A stretch of DNA of 64,000 nt from Dictyobacter formicarum. Lineage in GTDB: Bacteria > Chloroflexota > Ktedonobacteria > Ktedonobacterales > Ktedonobacteraceae. The notes below the pieces were generated by a model. That model did no database searches, was not told the DNA's origin, and was given only the letters and a program-made list of their open reading frames with translations. How positions within the stretch are numbered: position 1 is the stretch's first letter; each line of letters opens with the position of its first letter. The DNA lies in the NCBI RefSeq assembly GCF_016587435.1, contig NZ_BNJJ01000018.1, positions 62,001-126,000 of the forward strand, written 5' to 3'. A program made the translations under genes and the position numbers. Of this stretch, positions 36,199-46,239 are shown one piece after another.

Positions 36199-37092
36199 AT
36201 GGCTGATGGAAATCTTCCACAATCATTGTCCCCATTTCATCCAGACGTTCGACGTCTCTGGCATCGAGGGGAATGGTATTATGCTATTGTGGATATCATC
36301 GCGTTTCTCACCGAGTCGAAAGATCCAGGAGCGTATTGGCGCAATACCAAGAAGCGCTTAGCCGATGACGAAGGGGCTCAGCAGACGCTCGATCAACTCG
36401 TGCAACTCAAGCTCAAGGCGCAAGATGGACGTTTTCGTCTGACGGATACGGCCAATCGTCAGTCCATCCTACGCCTGATGCAAAGTATTCCTAGCCCGCG
36501 TGCAGAGCCGTTGCGTCTGTGGTTAGCCCAGGTAGGTGAGGAACGTTTTGAGGAAATTGAACATCCTGAGCAAGCGCTCGAACGCGTGAAGCTGACCTAT
36601 CGAGCCAAGGGTTATGACGACACTTGGATTGAGGAACGAATTAAAAACGATCTGCTTCGCAATGAACTCACGGACGAGTGGAAGGCTCGCGGGGCTCACG
36701 AAGGCGTTGAGTTTGCGGTGCTCACCAACGAGATCCACCAGGGCACATTTGCGATCTCCGTCCAAGCCCACAAAAAATATAAACTGCTGCCCATCAAGAC
36801 GAATCTGCGCGACCACATGACCCCGCTCGAACTCGCCTTAACCTCTCTGAGCGAAGCAACCGCAATCACCCTCCATCAGGACCGAGAGAGCCAGGGATTT
36901 CCCGAACTGAGGCGAGACGCTCGCGATGCCGGCGAAGCAGGTGGAGAAGCCCGTCAAGTCATCGAGAAGCGGATCGGAAAACCCGTGCTCAGTTCGCACA
37001 ATTTCCTTGAGAAGGCTCGACAAAGGCAACGTCACGTTGAGCCACCGCAGCAGCCATCACTCTTTGACGAGCCATCCAATGACCACTCATAG
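36199..37092 (+). CDS. DinD/BRO-N-like protein (297 aa)
   Basis: The N-terminal BRO-like domain is visible (VRRLWHRGEWYYAIVDIIAFL, DPGAYWRNTKKRL), followed by a DinD-type middle (LRLWLAQVGEERFEEIEHPE, AKGYDDTWIEERIKND) and the typical LTNEIHQGTFAIS and DHMTPLELALTSLSEA segments. It ends in a Gln/Arg-rich tail. DinD proteins are DNA-damage-inducible and modulate RecA filaments in E. coli; here only family membership is claimed. ATG at 36199 was chosen because GGAGG is 7 nt upstream. Confidence 0.85.
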   Translation: MADGNLPQSLSPFHPDVRRLWHRGEWYYAIVDIIAFLTESKDPGAYWRNTKKRLADDEGAQQTLDQLVQLKLKAQDGRFRLTDTANRQSILRLMQSIPSPRAEPLRLWLAQVGEERFEEIEHPEQALERVKLTYRAKGYDDTWIEERIKNDLLRNELTDEWKARGAHEGVEFAVLTNEIHQGTFAISVQAHKKYKLLPIKTNLRDHMTPLELALTSLSEATAITLHQDRESQGFPELRRDARDAGEAGGEARQVIEKRIGKPVLSSHNFLEKARQRQRHVEPPQQPSLFDEPSNDHS

Positions 37093-37380
37093 CTTTTCCA
37101 TCTAGTAACAGAACGGCTCATAGAGCAGATGAATGCCTATGGTGAATGGGAGTGGCGCAAAAAAATTTAGACCCATCAAATGCAAGGAAAATGGAAGAAG
37201 GTGGAAAACAGGCAGACGTTGTTCATGGCGAGATCCATTCTGCACCTCTTCTCTGCTCTCTTTAGGCGGCTCAACATTATTGTACCACTCCCTGTTGACG
37301 AGCTTGCATGGTGGGACGATTAGTCGAGAGAATCTATCAAGCAATGAAGCTTGCCAACAAGAGAGAAGGAGGTGCGCGCG

Positions 37381-38256
37381 ATGAATAAAACGACAAAACA
37401 GCTGGCTCGACAGGTACAACAGGCGTTGCTTGCCCTCCCAGAGCCGATCTTGCTCGAAACAATTGACCAGTGGCTCAAGACCCTCGAAGAGCTGTTCGAG
37501 GAGCATAGCATGATGGATGGCTACTACGAGCTCTTTGGTTATCGTGTTCGATCGCAAGCAACGGGACGACAGTATGCCTCGCTTGACGAGTGTTTCGAGG
37601 CTGAGCCAGAGATAGAAGACATCACCTGGTTGCCACAAACAGGTGAGGATCTTCGGGAGATCCTCCGGAAGATGCAACCCCAGCAGATCTATCATGGAGT
37701 GGTGGCTCTAGCTGGAGACGCTTTTCGACAAAAAACAGGTGTGGCGAACTTCGGAGAGCCGCCAGCAGACCACGTCGATGGCTATGTTTTCATGCGGAAC
37801 CTCACGGGCTATCTGGATCTGAGAAAAGAAGGAGCAGACCTCTCCACGGAACAGTTTGAAGAGCGCTATCATAAGGATCTCAAAGCGTTAACTGCTCTCA
37901 ATGTGGTAGAGGAGGAAGATATCTTTGGGAGCCTTCCTGCTTCGTTCACAGATGAGCATGCCGTCCATTTTCATATTACCTTCAGTCAGAACAATCAGCA
38001 ACAACACCGCGATCTGCGGCAAGCGCTTCAACAGCGTGACTGTGTCTTGTCTTCGTCCTTGGAAGAGAACACTCTTGAGGGCTTCGTGTCCTATAGACCC
38101 GGACACCACCATGACCTGAAAATGCTTGCACACGTTCGGCGACTGCTCAACCGCTGGCAGCGTTCTGAACGGATTACTTGGGCGGAATGGAAGGAAAAGC
38201 CGCCAAAACGTCTCTCACAGAAGAAGCACAAGCAGAAAGTGAGACGCAAGTCGTGA
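37381..38256 (+). CDS. hypothetical protein (291 aa)
   Basis: The family was not recognised. A strong AAGGAGGT site lies 7 nt before the ATG, which supports a real gene. The protein is acidic and helical at the start (TTKQLARQVQQALLALPEP), with a central GVVALAGDAFRQKTGVANFG segment and a C-terminus rich in Lys/Arg (KKHKQKVRRKS), possibly nucleic-acid-binding. A His-rich patch (YRPGHHHDLKMLAHVRRLL) is present. It stands alone between the DinD-like gene and transposase debris. Confidence 0.7.
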   Translation: MNKTTKQLARQVQQALLALPEPILLETIDQWLKTLEELFEEHSMMDGYYELFGYRVRSQATGRQYASLDECFEAEPEIEDITWLPQTGEDLREILRKMQPQQIYHGVVALAGDAFRQKTGVANFGEPPADHVDGYVFMRNLTGYLDLRKEGADLSTEQFEERYHKDLKALTALNVVEEEDIFGSLPASFTDEHAVHFHITFSQNNQQQHRDLRQALQQRDCVLSSSLEENTLEGFVSYRPGHHHDLKMLAHVRRLLNRWQRSERITWAEWKEKPPKRLSQKKHKQKVRRKS

Positions 38257-38320
38257 CAGAAGAACACGAATGATGGAGGCAAGTGGCCCTGGCAGAACAC
38301 CTAGAGAAGCGGTCGAGAAA

Positions 38321-38763
38321 TCAGGCAGCCTCCTGAAGATCAGCTTGGAGTGATTGAGAACGAGCCAGCACATGTAAATTGTGGACAACAGCGCAGCGGC
38401 GCAGATCGAAGAGATTCTTGCGTGTGCCACGATAGCGTGCGCGCCGTCCTTGCCACCGACCAACATGGGCCAGCGTATGCTCCACGGCGACTCGTTCACG
38501 CAGTTTGGCCCGTCCTTCAGGCGTCAACTGGCGCTGGCGTAACTCGATCAGTAAGGCTTCGTCAGGATGGATGCTGACACTGCGCCCTTTGGTACTGGTC
38601 GTGCATTGCGTTTTCAACGGGCACTGGGCACAGGTGTCTTTGGGAAAGTGAACGGTTGAACCAGGCACAAAGGATATTTCGTGTTCGGCTGGGCACCGAA
38701 TAATCTGTCGATCCCAATTGAGGGTAAACATCTGTTTGTGAAAGCGTTTGCCAGAGCTGACGG
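38321..38763 (-). pseudogene. C-terminal fragment of an IS1182-type transposase
   Basis: The fragment has the cysteine-rich CPAEHEISF ... DTCAQCPLKTQCTTS block and the terminal VEHTLAHVGRWQGRRARYRGTRK motif typical of IS1182 transposases, then a stop at 38321. The upstream part ends abruptly at 38764, where the 548-bp inverted repeat begins. Confidence 0.8.
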
Positions 38764-40253
38764 GCCAACTGTGCTGGCTACTTAGATCATCTATTCAAGA
38801 ACCGGAGACGTGCGCTGGGACAATCTCTCGTCGCTCATCTTGTTTTTACGAAGAGAGGCATGGAGCAAGAACATCGAGGACAGGTCAATTTCTGTTTGCT
38901 GAATACGGAGAGCCTCTTCTGGCAACCAAGCAAAGAGAAGATGCGTTCTCTTCGGCGGTGGAAAGAAAACAGGACAGGGAAGACAGAAAACACGTCAGGC
39001 CCTTGAGATAGCCACCATAGGACGCTGGGTCTCCTTCACTCACCCCTGTATGCAGTTGGTCCCTCGTCTCCCGGTCAGATCGAGCACCTTGTGTCCCTGC
39101 CCTTTCAGGATGAGCTAAGCGCGCGAACCCGCTGTCGCCGCTCTTGCAAAGATCGAAGACGATGTTCGGCTCGCGCCTGTTCTTGGATCTGTTGCATATA
39201 CTCCGCAAACGGGAGCGCGCTTTTTGACCAAGCAGGCACGGGCAGTACTTTGAGGATCTGCCCCTCGCCCAACAAAACCAATGTCGCTTCCGCTGCATTC
39301 AGATGGACCGTGATGAGTTGTCCGCGCCATGCCTTCCCCACATAATACCGCTTCAGGTCTAACTTGATCCGTCCAGCGGCATCCACGCGACGACGGAAGA
39401 CCTGTTGTGGTTCATGGTGCAGCCAGGCCAAGGGGTCTACCGCAGTCGGCAAGGCTGGTAAAGGGGATGTTTCGCGCAATTGCTCTGCTGGAGGCCGATC
39501 CAGCAGAGCACGTCCCTGGTGCGGGCGCTCGTGATTGTAGAAGGTCTCAAAGGTGGTGAGAGCTTGCTGGGTCTGCCCGGCTGTGCTGGGACGTTCGACC
39601 TGTAGACATTCTTGCTTGAGTGTGCGATGAAACCGCTCGACATACGCGTTTTGTTCAGGATGCTGCGGATCACAGACATGCATGTCGATATTCAGACAAC
39701 TCCCAACGGTCCATCTGAATGCAGCGGAAGCGACATTGGTTTTGTTGGGCGAGGGGCAGATCCTCAAAGTACTGCCCGTGCCTGCTTGGTCAAAAGGCGC
39801 GCTCCCGTTTGCGGAGTATATGCAACAGATCCAAGAACAGGCGCGAGCCGAACATCGTCTTCGATCTTTGCAAGAGCGGCGACAGCGGGTTCGCGCGCTT
39901 AGCTCATCCTGAAAGGGCAGGGACACAAGGTGCTCGATCTGACCGGGAGACGAGGGACCAACTGCATACAGGGGTGAGTGAAGGAGACCCAGCGTCCTAT
40001 GGTGGCTATCTCAAGGGCCTGACGTGTTTTCTGTCTTCCCTGTCCTGTTTTCTTTCCACCGCCGAAGAGAACGCATCTTCTCTTTGCTTGGTTGCCAGAA
40101 GAGGCTCTCCGTATTCAGCAAACAGAAATTGACCTGTCCTCGATGTTCTTGCTCCATGCCTCTCTTCGTAAAAACAAGATGAGCGACGAGAGATTGTCCC
40201 AGCGCACGTCTCCGGTTCTTGAATAGATGATCTAAGTAGCCAGCACAGTTGGC
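38764..40253. repeat. 548-bp perfect inverted repeat with 394-bp centre
   Basis: Left arm 38764-39311 and right arm 39706-40253 are exact complements as far as I could compare, including identical 137-codon frames read in opposite directions. The arms hold about 300 bp of unrelated flanking DNA plus the 3' end of an IS481-like transposase and its IS terminus. The centre (39312-39705) holds more of that transposase. Confidence 0.9.
39105..39685 (-). pseudogene. C-terminal part of an IS481-like transposase
   Basis: It begins at MHVCDPQHPEQNAYVERFHR, equivalent to about residue 240 of the 433-aa enzyme at 53592, and runs to the same ALSSS end. It contains the third catalytic glutamate (NAYVERF) but lacks both aspartates. 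The copy of its last about 70 codons in the right arm (to 39912, plus strand) belongs to the palindrome. The terminus at about 39060-39104 resembles the terminal repeat of the 52764 element. Confidence 0.8.
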
Positions 40254-40595
40254 GCTATTTGCACGTTCTCCTACTGGATCACGCTGCGGAGCACGCTCAG
40301 CAATGCGTGATGAGGAAGGGACCGATCTCCTTGATGGAGATGCCATCGCTCCGTTCAGTTCCTGTAATTGCTGATGTGTTGTAGCCTGTCCTTTTTCGAC
40401 TCGCTGTTCTCCTGCTCGTGCTTCCATTTCCAGACGGACCCGTTGACCTGGTTGAAGAGTATGGGTTTGAAGTGCTTCGTGGGTCAAGGTTGTGCGTCAC
40501 CCGGCGAACAGTCCGGTGAGTTATGACGAGGTCTCTCCGGAGGATTTCTTCAAGTCGTCTGGGAAGGGACGCTATTGATAGACGCTGCATTTTCT

Positions 40596-41114
40596 CTAAC
40601 ATAGTGCTGAGATATTTTGGGCAATCCAACGTTCAACGTCGTCGCCGTAGTGGAAAACGAGAGGGTTCTCATCAATAGTAGGCGGTTCGATTGCACGAAG
40701 AGTCGCTTCAAAATCTTTATCCGTCACCTCACGTCTCAATGGCTTTTTTCGGTTTTCGAGGAGCCGTTGACGAGCAATAGCTTCAGGAGTATCAACAAAA
40801 ATCGTGACAATTTCAGCACCCAATCTGGTTGTAATGTGTCTTGCCTGTAACCGCTCCTCTTTTTGAAAGCTCCTTGAAGCATCAATCACCGTCTTTCCCG
40901 CTTGTAAATAATGCTCAATGAGAAAGTCCGTTTCAGCATAAATTCTTATCCAATCGTCACGACACAAAGCTTCATCTTGAATATCTGGTCCATACAGGTG
41001 GGTCTTCGTGTCATCCACATCAACCTCTGCATAGCCGAACTGCTGCGCGATCTTTTTTCCGAGCGTTGATTTGCCAGCAAAGGAAATGCCACAAATGATG
41101 AAGAGTTTACTCAT
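40596..41114 (-). CDS. small P-loop kinase-like ATPase (172 aa)
   Basis: It begins SKLFIICGISFAGKSTLGKK with an intact Walker A (GISFAGKST), then a DVDDTK strand and a lid-like RQRLLENRKKPLRREVTDKD region. The layout resembles the zeta-toxin/adenylate-kinase-like P-loop kinases. The substrate is unknown. The ATG at 41114 follows GGAGGAAGG by 7 nt, and the earlier in-frame start is not supported. It lies 115 bp downstream of the methyltransferase gene on the same strand. Confidence 0.82.
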   Translation of the reverse strand: MSKLFIICGISFAGKSTLGKKIAQQFGYAEVDVDDTKTHLYGPDIQDEALCRDDWIRIYAETDFLIEHYLQAGKTVIDASRSFQKEERLQARHITTRLGAEIVTIFVDTPEAIARQRLLENRKKPLRREVTDKDFEATLRAIEPPTIDENPLVFHYGDDVERWIAQNISALC

Positions 41115-41229
41115 ATCGAATCCTTCCTCCCTAGGAGGAGCTAACAACGTCGTCCTAATCTTCGACTGGTTCCCAGATCTGCTCCTGCAATATCCTGCGC
41201 CGTTCCTCTTTCTATGGAGGATAGAATGA

Positions 41230-42486
41230 TCAGTCCAGGTACCTCGTAATATGCTCTGCGAGCAATTGCTCAAGATATGGAGTGACGTTCCAAAACGCCT
41301 TGAGGTTTTTGTACTCGTGTACCGCGCGAAGATTGCCTGGCCTATGTGATTTCCTTGCGCGAATCATCAAATTTTTTGCCGTATGTTCATTTGAGACAAA
41401 CTGGACAATATCTGCTTGATATCCCATGATCTGCAAAATTAAGACGCGAAAGTCATCGGTCAAAATGTCACCGAGACGTTCTTTGAGGATGCTGTGCCGA
41501 AGCACTGAGCTAAATGGAGCGGGAGCAGGCTGCTGTTCTAACTGGACTTGGAGATGATGATGACAGCAAGGAACACTGACCAGTAAACTGCTCCCCCATT
41601 GTATCCCTTGAGCGAGTGCTTCATCTGTTGCGGTATCACACGCATGAAGAGAGAGCACAATATGTGGTGCAACCCTTGGATGAAAATCAATGATGGTGCT
41701 GGTTTCAAACTGAAGATCGGTCCAGCCAAGCTGAACTACCTTCTCCTGATGTTTCTCTAAAGGTTCACTTCTGCTATCAATCCCGATCATCTCTGTTGAT
41801 CGCTGAAGGTATTCATGGAGATAGTAGTAGAACGCAAATGTCAAGTAGGCATTGCCGCAACCAGCATCAACGACATGCAGGAGAGAGGCGGGAAGGTGCT
41901 CCAAGGCCCCTGTTTGAAAGACCAGTTTAATAAACTCTTGAATTTGTCTGTATTTGCTGTACATATCCACGTTGATTTTGCCATGATTGCCAACAATTCC
42001 TACAGCTTGTAAGAACGGTACTGCTGCTGGTTCAGCAAGAAAGGTTTTCTTTTGGCGATCATGTGACAAGTCGCCTTTTTGGTGTTCCCCAGTGGCTTTC
42101 GTAGAATGGATTTGTACTTTGTTTTTCTTGGTGATGTGAATCTGTGTTGTCTGTGCTTGCGTGTACAGATGAATATATTTAAATTCCAGCGAGAGGAGCA
42201 CATCGATCTGTTGTAACTGTTCCTCCCCAGCATAATTTTTAGTAATGTCTCTTTGTGCATCAAAGTATGAGAATTGAAGGTGTTTTTTTCCTCGTATCAT
42301 GACAGGCCGGATCACGACTTTCGTCCAATTCCCGTCTTGCTTGTTTGCAGGTAGACTCAGTGTCGCTTTGAGAAATTGGTCATTATGGAGCAGGGTATTC
42401 TTGATCAGTTGTTGATAGTTGAACGTATCTCCTTCCTGAGCAGTTGTTTTTTCTTGCAGTTCCTCTGTTTTTTTTCTGGTTCTCAT
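41230..42486 (-). CDS. class I SAM methyltransferase, METTL25/RRNAD1-like (418 aa)
   Basis: The first about 190 residues form an N-terminal extension with HLQFSYFDAQRDITKNY. The SAM-binding motif is HVVDAGCGNAYLTFAFYYYL (about 208-227), followed by an acidic EMIGIDSRSEPLEK and then HIVLSLHACDTATDEAL and VSVPCCHHHLQ. The LHACDTATDEA and CCHH features are those of the METTL25/RRNAD1 (Methyltransf_32) group, thought to act on RNA or protein in translation. Full length for bacterial members. Confidence 0.85.
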   Translation of the reverse strand: MRTRKKTEELQEKTTAQEGDTFNYQQLIKNTLLHNDQFLKATLSLPANKQDGNWTKVVIRPVMIRGKKHLQFSYFDAQRDITKNYAGEEQLQQIDVLLSLEFKYIHLYTQAQTTQIHITKKNKVQIHSTKATGEHQKGDLSHDRQKKTFLAEPAAVPFLQAVGIVGNHGKINVDMYSKYRQIQEFIKLVFQTGALEHLPASLLHVVDAGCGNAYLTFAFYYYLHEYLQRSTEMIGIDSRSEPLEKHQEKVVQLGWTDLQFETSTIIDFHPRVAPHIVLSLHACDTATDEALAQGIQWGSSLLVSVPCCHHHLQVQLEQQPAPAPFSSVLRHSILKERLGDILTDDFRVLILQIMGYQADIVQFVSNEHTAKNLMIRARKSHRPGNLRAVHEYKNLKAFWNVTPYLEQLLAEHITRYLD

Positions 42487-43131
42487 CTCACTTATGTCCT
42501 CTCACCTTCAGTACTGGAGGCGATGAGCGAATCAAGGTAATGACCTTTTCTATTTCTGGTTAGAGATGCAGTCGTTGGCACCAAGGTGCGAAATTTTTTG
42601 GCGTCAACATAGGATTGCTCCTTCACTCATATCATACCGTTATATCTGTGAAAAACCATGTAAATGTCAGTCTATCAGATGCGTCTTGAACACGCAAGCA
42701 CTTTGCCACATTTCCTGGCGGGAGTGCCGGATATCTTGTCGGAAGGAATGGCAAGCGATACAGAACGAAGGTGAGAGAACGAGAAAATAGATGAAAAAGA
42801 TGCCTCGACAGATTATGCAGCACAGACTAATGTGATTGGAGCAGAAAAACGGCGCCATATTATCTGGCAAACTCTACTTTTTTATCTGACAAACAACAAC
42901 AACACAGGAGAGCGAGGAGAGAGAGAAGAGAGAGAAGGAACAGAAAGAAACACCGCATACGAGAAAGCCTGGCCGAGATGGATAGACCCGGAAAAGGATG
43001 CAACTTGGGGAAAGGAGTGCTGAGGAGAGACACTCGTCAACACGGGTGTTCTACAGGAGTGTTACTCCTGTAGAACACACCCCAAAATTCGAGGCGTGGA
43101 GCGGATTGACCACGAATTTGTTTGGACGAAA
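42487..43131. other. gap with one perfect hairpin
   Basis: No supported gene. At 43046-43078 the sequence GTGTTCTACAGGAGT is followed by 3 nt and its exact complement: a 15-bp hairpin without a T-run. A purine-rich stretch (GAG/GGA) lies at about 42900-42950. Confidence 0.45.
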
Positions 43132-44210
43132 TCAATGCATCCGGTTGGTGGGCAAAATGTGCCTCTGTTGAGCGCGCTCGCTGATTTCAGGGCTTTCCAA
43201 CGGGATCACATGCACCAGCTGGAAGATGCGTGCGTGTACTGGATCCTCGCTCGCGTCACGTTCCACGTTCTCGCGCAGCGCTGCCAGTTTTTCGACCAGG
43301 CCATCCAGCGGCCTCTTCTGGGCAAACTCTTTCTCTGCATTGAAAACAATGCGCTCCAGGATCTCGATGCACCAGGCGGCAAAGCCCTGCTCAATCGTCG
43401 GATAGGATACACCGTAGAAAGCACGTCCAGTTCTGAACCATCCACCCTGGTTTCATCTGTCTCTGTCTTTCTGATCGGCGTACTCCCTCCCAGGAAAGAT
43501 CCAGCTATGCCGATCGCGCCAGGACCGAGCCTTCATACGAACTGCTGGCATCCGTCGGCAACGCTCCGCATACCCCTCCCTGCTGCGAGCAGCGCAGCAG
43601 GAGCACGTCCGCCAGTACCGCCAAGAACGAGGCCTGCGCGCCGCACGTGAACGCGGCAGGGCCGCACCATTCCCCTCTGCTTCCGCAGCATCTTCCACGC
43701 TCCTCCTCCTCCATCCCGCCAGCTGCACCGTTCACGTCCACCTCCTCACCGGTCGCGATCGCGCTCCCCTGCTCGCCGCTATGACGCCTCTCAGCCACCC
43801 TGTCGTCCCCACCAGGGCTCGGTGCATCGGCCTCCTGCTCATGCACGAGCGGCCCCTTCGTCAGCGGTCCCACTCGTGGTGCATCCTGTGCTTCCGCTCC
43901 GTGCTACCGGCTGTCGCCTCTTGCGCTCCCAGTGCGGCCGCCATGTTCCGACGATAGCCCTGGGTGAAGGGCTGATATGCATGGGCGCACAGCCACTCCC
44001 ACCAATCGGGATGATCCGTCTTGATCAGCCAGGCATCCCTCGACCGCTACGCACTGCTCCCCAGCACACCCGCTTTCGCCGCCTGTGTCAATGTCGTGCG
44101 GTGGATCACGCTGCACCCACCACCGTCGCCGTCTGCACGGGCTCCCCAAATTCCTTCCGCTCCATATGGTTGCCTTCCCCTTTCCTTTCTATTCATCATA
44201 TGATGCCAAT
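43132..44210 (-). pseudogene. degenerate GC-rich region with a start-less reading frame
   Basis: From 43452 down to the stop at 43132 one frame reads sensibly (GYPTIEQGFAAWC-like context, then EKEFAQKRPLDGLVEKLAAL) but has no start codon and a stop just upstream. The frame therefore looks like the 3' remnant of a larger gene. The upstream 750 bp are GC- and Arg-codon-rich in several frames, with no coherent protein. The original family was not recognised. Confidence 0.4.
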
Positions 44211-44714
44211 TTATGGGGTGACGAAGACAATCTTTAGAGGCAAAGCATCACTCCTATAGCCTTGCTCCGTCCATCGCTGTAATACGTGGGGAGAATCAGA
44301 AAGAAGCTCAAGACTAAAACGCCAGGATCCTGGGGCTTCAAAAGATTCAAAGCTCATGGCCAGACGATTCACACCATCATAAAAAGAGATAACATCACTT
44401 GCAAGAAGCGTTCCATCATACTTTTTACTCATACTATACAGTTTGATCAGTATCTGAGTAACTTGCCGATAGATACCTTCCTCCGCATTCACGTGCAATG
44501 CATGGCCAACTATATCCAATGAGAAATTGCTCAAACATTGATGCCGTTGTCCAATGTTTGAGCAATCATAGCGATCGTCCTCATGTCGATCAATACGGAC
44601 AGCACAGAGAGCTTCGACCAGTTGCCTTTGATGCTGATTGAGCTTCCTCTTATTTTCCTCTCCCACTTGCATGGTGAGGACCGTCTTTTTCCTTTTAAAC
44701 AACTCAAACACCAT
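44211..44714 (-). CDS. hypothetical protein (167 aa)
   Basis: The frame has balanced composition: a basic, helical N-terminus (FKRKKTVLTMQVGEENKRKL) then VEGIYRQVTQILIKLYSMS-type helices and a possible beta-rich end (PLKIVFVTP). No family was recognised. It could be a real small gene; the absence of a clear ribosome site and the degraded surroundings keep confidence moderate. Confidence 0.5.
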   Translation of the reverse strand: MVFELFKRKKTVLTMQVGEENKRKLNQHQRQLVEALCAVRIDRHEDDRYDCSNIGQRHQCLSNFSLDIVGHALHVNAEEGIYRQVTQILIKLYSMSKKYDGTLLASDVISFYDGVNRLAMSFESFEAPGSWRFSLELLSDSPHVLQRWTEQGYRSDALPLKIVFVTP

Positions 44715-45251
44715 GTTCCATGACTCCCTTCTGGCTCGCCTGGCCCACGCATCGGCAATGGATCAGCAAAACAACACAAACACCTTCGCGTTCCCCTCGC
44801 AGATGCACTATAGCATCCAAAGATGGATTGTAGTGCCCAGACGCCAGCGTGTCAAGCCTTTTTTCACCAATTTTGCTTCTCTTGCTATTTCTCTCATCTG
44901 CCGATCCTTCTCCCCTCAGATGAAGCGCTGGGCGTGAACCGTGGCACGCTCTGTACGCCTTCCTCCCACGCTGCCCGTCAGCAGGGAACACCATCCTCTC
45001 CCAACCAGCTCGCCCGCAGTGCAAGTAAATACGTCGTCGCGTCGCCATATTTACCACAAAAAAGAGACACACCATCTCACCCCTTGCACATGTCTCTGAA
45101 CAGACTCGCGACGCCCTCCCATGCCTGCTCAGCCTCTTCACCAATCAGCACACACGCAACGCAACGCCATCCCCGCTCATGCCTCTTGGTCATCCCCTTT
45201 TTCAACGACCGCTTGCTTGCCATGCTATACTGGAGTTGCAGCGCTGGCCAG
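44715..45251. other. no supported gene
   Basis: Only overlapping low-quality frames are seen; the DNA appears to be intergenic or decayed. It ends at the solo ISL3 terminus. Confidence 0.4.
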
Positions 45252-45306
45252 GTGCGGGTGCTGCATGCAGCTTAACCTTACCCATCACGCAAAGTGCTAC
45301 AGAGCC
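45252..45306 (+). mobile_element. solo 3' end of an ISL3-family element
   Basis: The last seven codons of the ISL3 transposase (VRVLHAA, then stop) and the terminal repeat through GTGCTACAGAGCC match the C-terminal end of the complete element at 58743-58800. The rest of the element is missing. The outer flank TCTATCAGTATAGCGTTTAC nearly repeats the flank at 60551-60570. Confidence 0.75.
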
Positions 45307-45448
45307 TCTATCAGTATAGCGTTTACGACTCAAGAATTTAGAGAACTATACTGTTGATATAATAAAAATAAGTTGTCGTCGTCAGCTTGGGGCAGGAACA
45401 GATACCTCTGGACGAGAATAGTTAAAATACTGAAAGGAGATATGCAAC

Positions 45449-46117
45449 ATGGCCATCCCTACAGATGAAGAAATCCAGGCAGATGCCTTGGAAGAATTGA
45501 AATGGAATACGCGTGTGCGGCCCAATGAAATTGAGGTCGCAGTCAAGGATGGTAGCGTCACCTTGACTGGCTGGGTCGACTCGTATTTAAAAAAAATCGC
45601 TGCTGAAGAGATCACTTATCGCCTTCAAGGCGTCAAAGCAGTTGTCAATGATATTGAGGTACACCTACCCGAAGCTGCCGAACGCTCCGATGCTGACATT
45701 GTTGCTGCTGTGCTTAACGCCTTGAGATGGGATGCGGCGATTCCGACTGGTACATTGGATGTGATGGTCAACCAGGGTTGGGTAAGTCTCAAAGGCGAGG
45801 TTGACCACGGCTTTCAGAAGCGAGCCGCCCTACGTGTGACCTGTCGTCTGTCAGGGGTCAAAGGCATCACTAATCTCATTATAGTCAAGGCTCATGTGTT
45901 GCCCCCGGATTTGAAGCATCAAATCAAGCGAGCACTCATGCGCAATGCGGAAACCGATGCCAGGAATATCACGGTTGAGATGGAGGATAGCAAAGTCATC
46001 CTCCGTGGGACGGTGCGTTCCTATGCGGAGAAACAGGCGGCGGAAGAGACCGCCTGCTGGTCAGCACCAGGTGTCACTGAAGTTGATAATCAGATTGTGA
46101 TCTCGCCCATATCGTAA
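45449..46117 (+). CDS. triple BON-domain protein (222 aa)
   Basis: Three consecutive BON domains (about residues 6-75, 78-148 and 152-220) each show the pattern of a helix followed by a strand such as VKDGSVTLTGWVDS, VNQGWVSLKGEVDHGFQKRA or EDSKVILRGTVRSYAEKQAA. BON domains are linked to phospholipid or outer-layer binding and osmotic stress proteins (OsmY-like). No signal peptide is visible, so it is probably cytoplasmic, as are many Chloroflexota BON proteins. AAGGAG lies 10 nt upstream of ATG. Confidence 0.9.
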   Translation: MAIPTDEEIQADALEELKWNTRVRPNEIEVAVKDGSVTLTGWVDSYLKKIAAEEITYRLQGVKAVVNDIEVHLPEAAERSDADIVAAVLNALRWDAAIPTGTLDVMVNQGWVSLKGEVDHGFQKRAALRVTCRLSGVKGITNLIIVKAHVLPPDLKHQIKRALMRNAETDARNITVEMEDSKVILRGTVRSYAEKQAAEETACWSAPGVTEVDNQIVISPIS

Positions 46118-46239
46118 TAGAGATCCCGTAGTGGACGGACAAAAACAACGCAAAAAGAACCTCTTGAGATAGACAGTGTTTCATTACAAACTCGCCTGTC
46201 TCGGAGGTTCCTTCGTCTAAGCAGTATGGCACGCTTTGT

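Noticed and set aside
40011..40487. 158-codon frame on the minus strand
   Set aside because: Half of it lies in the right arm of the palindrome and half in unique DNA, so it is a chimera of the rearrangement.
42832..43023. 63-codon frame rich in Glu/Arg
   Set aside because: Reads a purine-rich low-complexity stretch without ribosome site or family pattern.
43505..43873. Arg/Gly-rich frames on both strands at 43.5-44.2 kb
   Set aside because: High-GC chance frames in all phases; no coherent motif.
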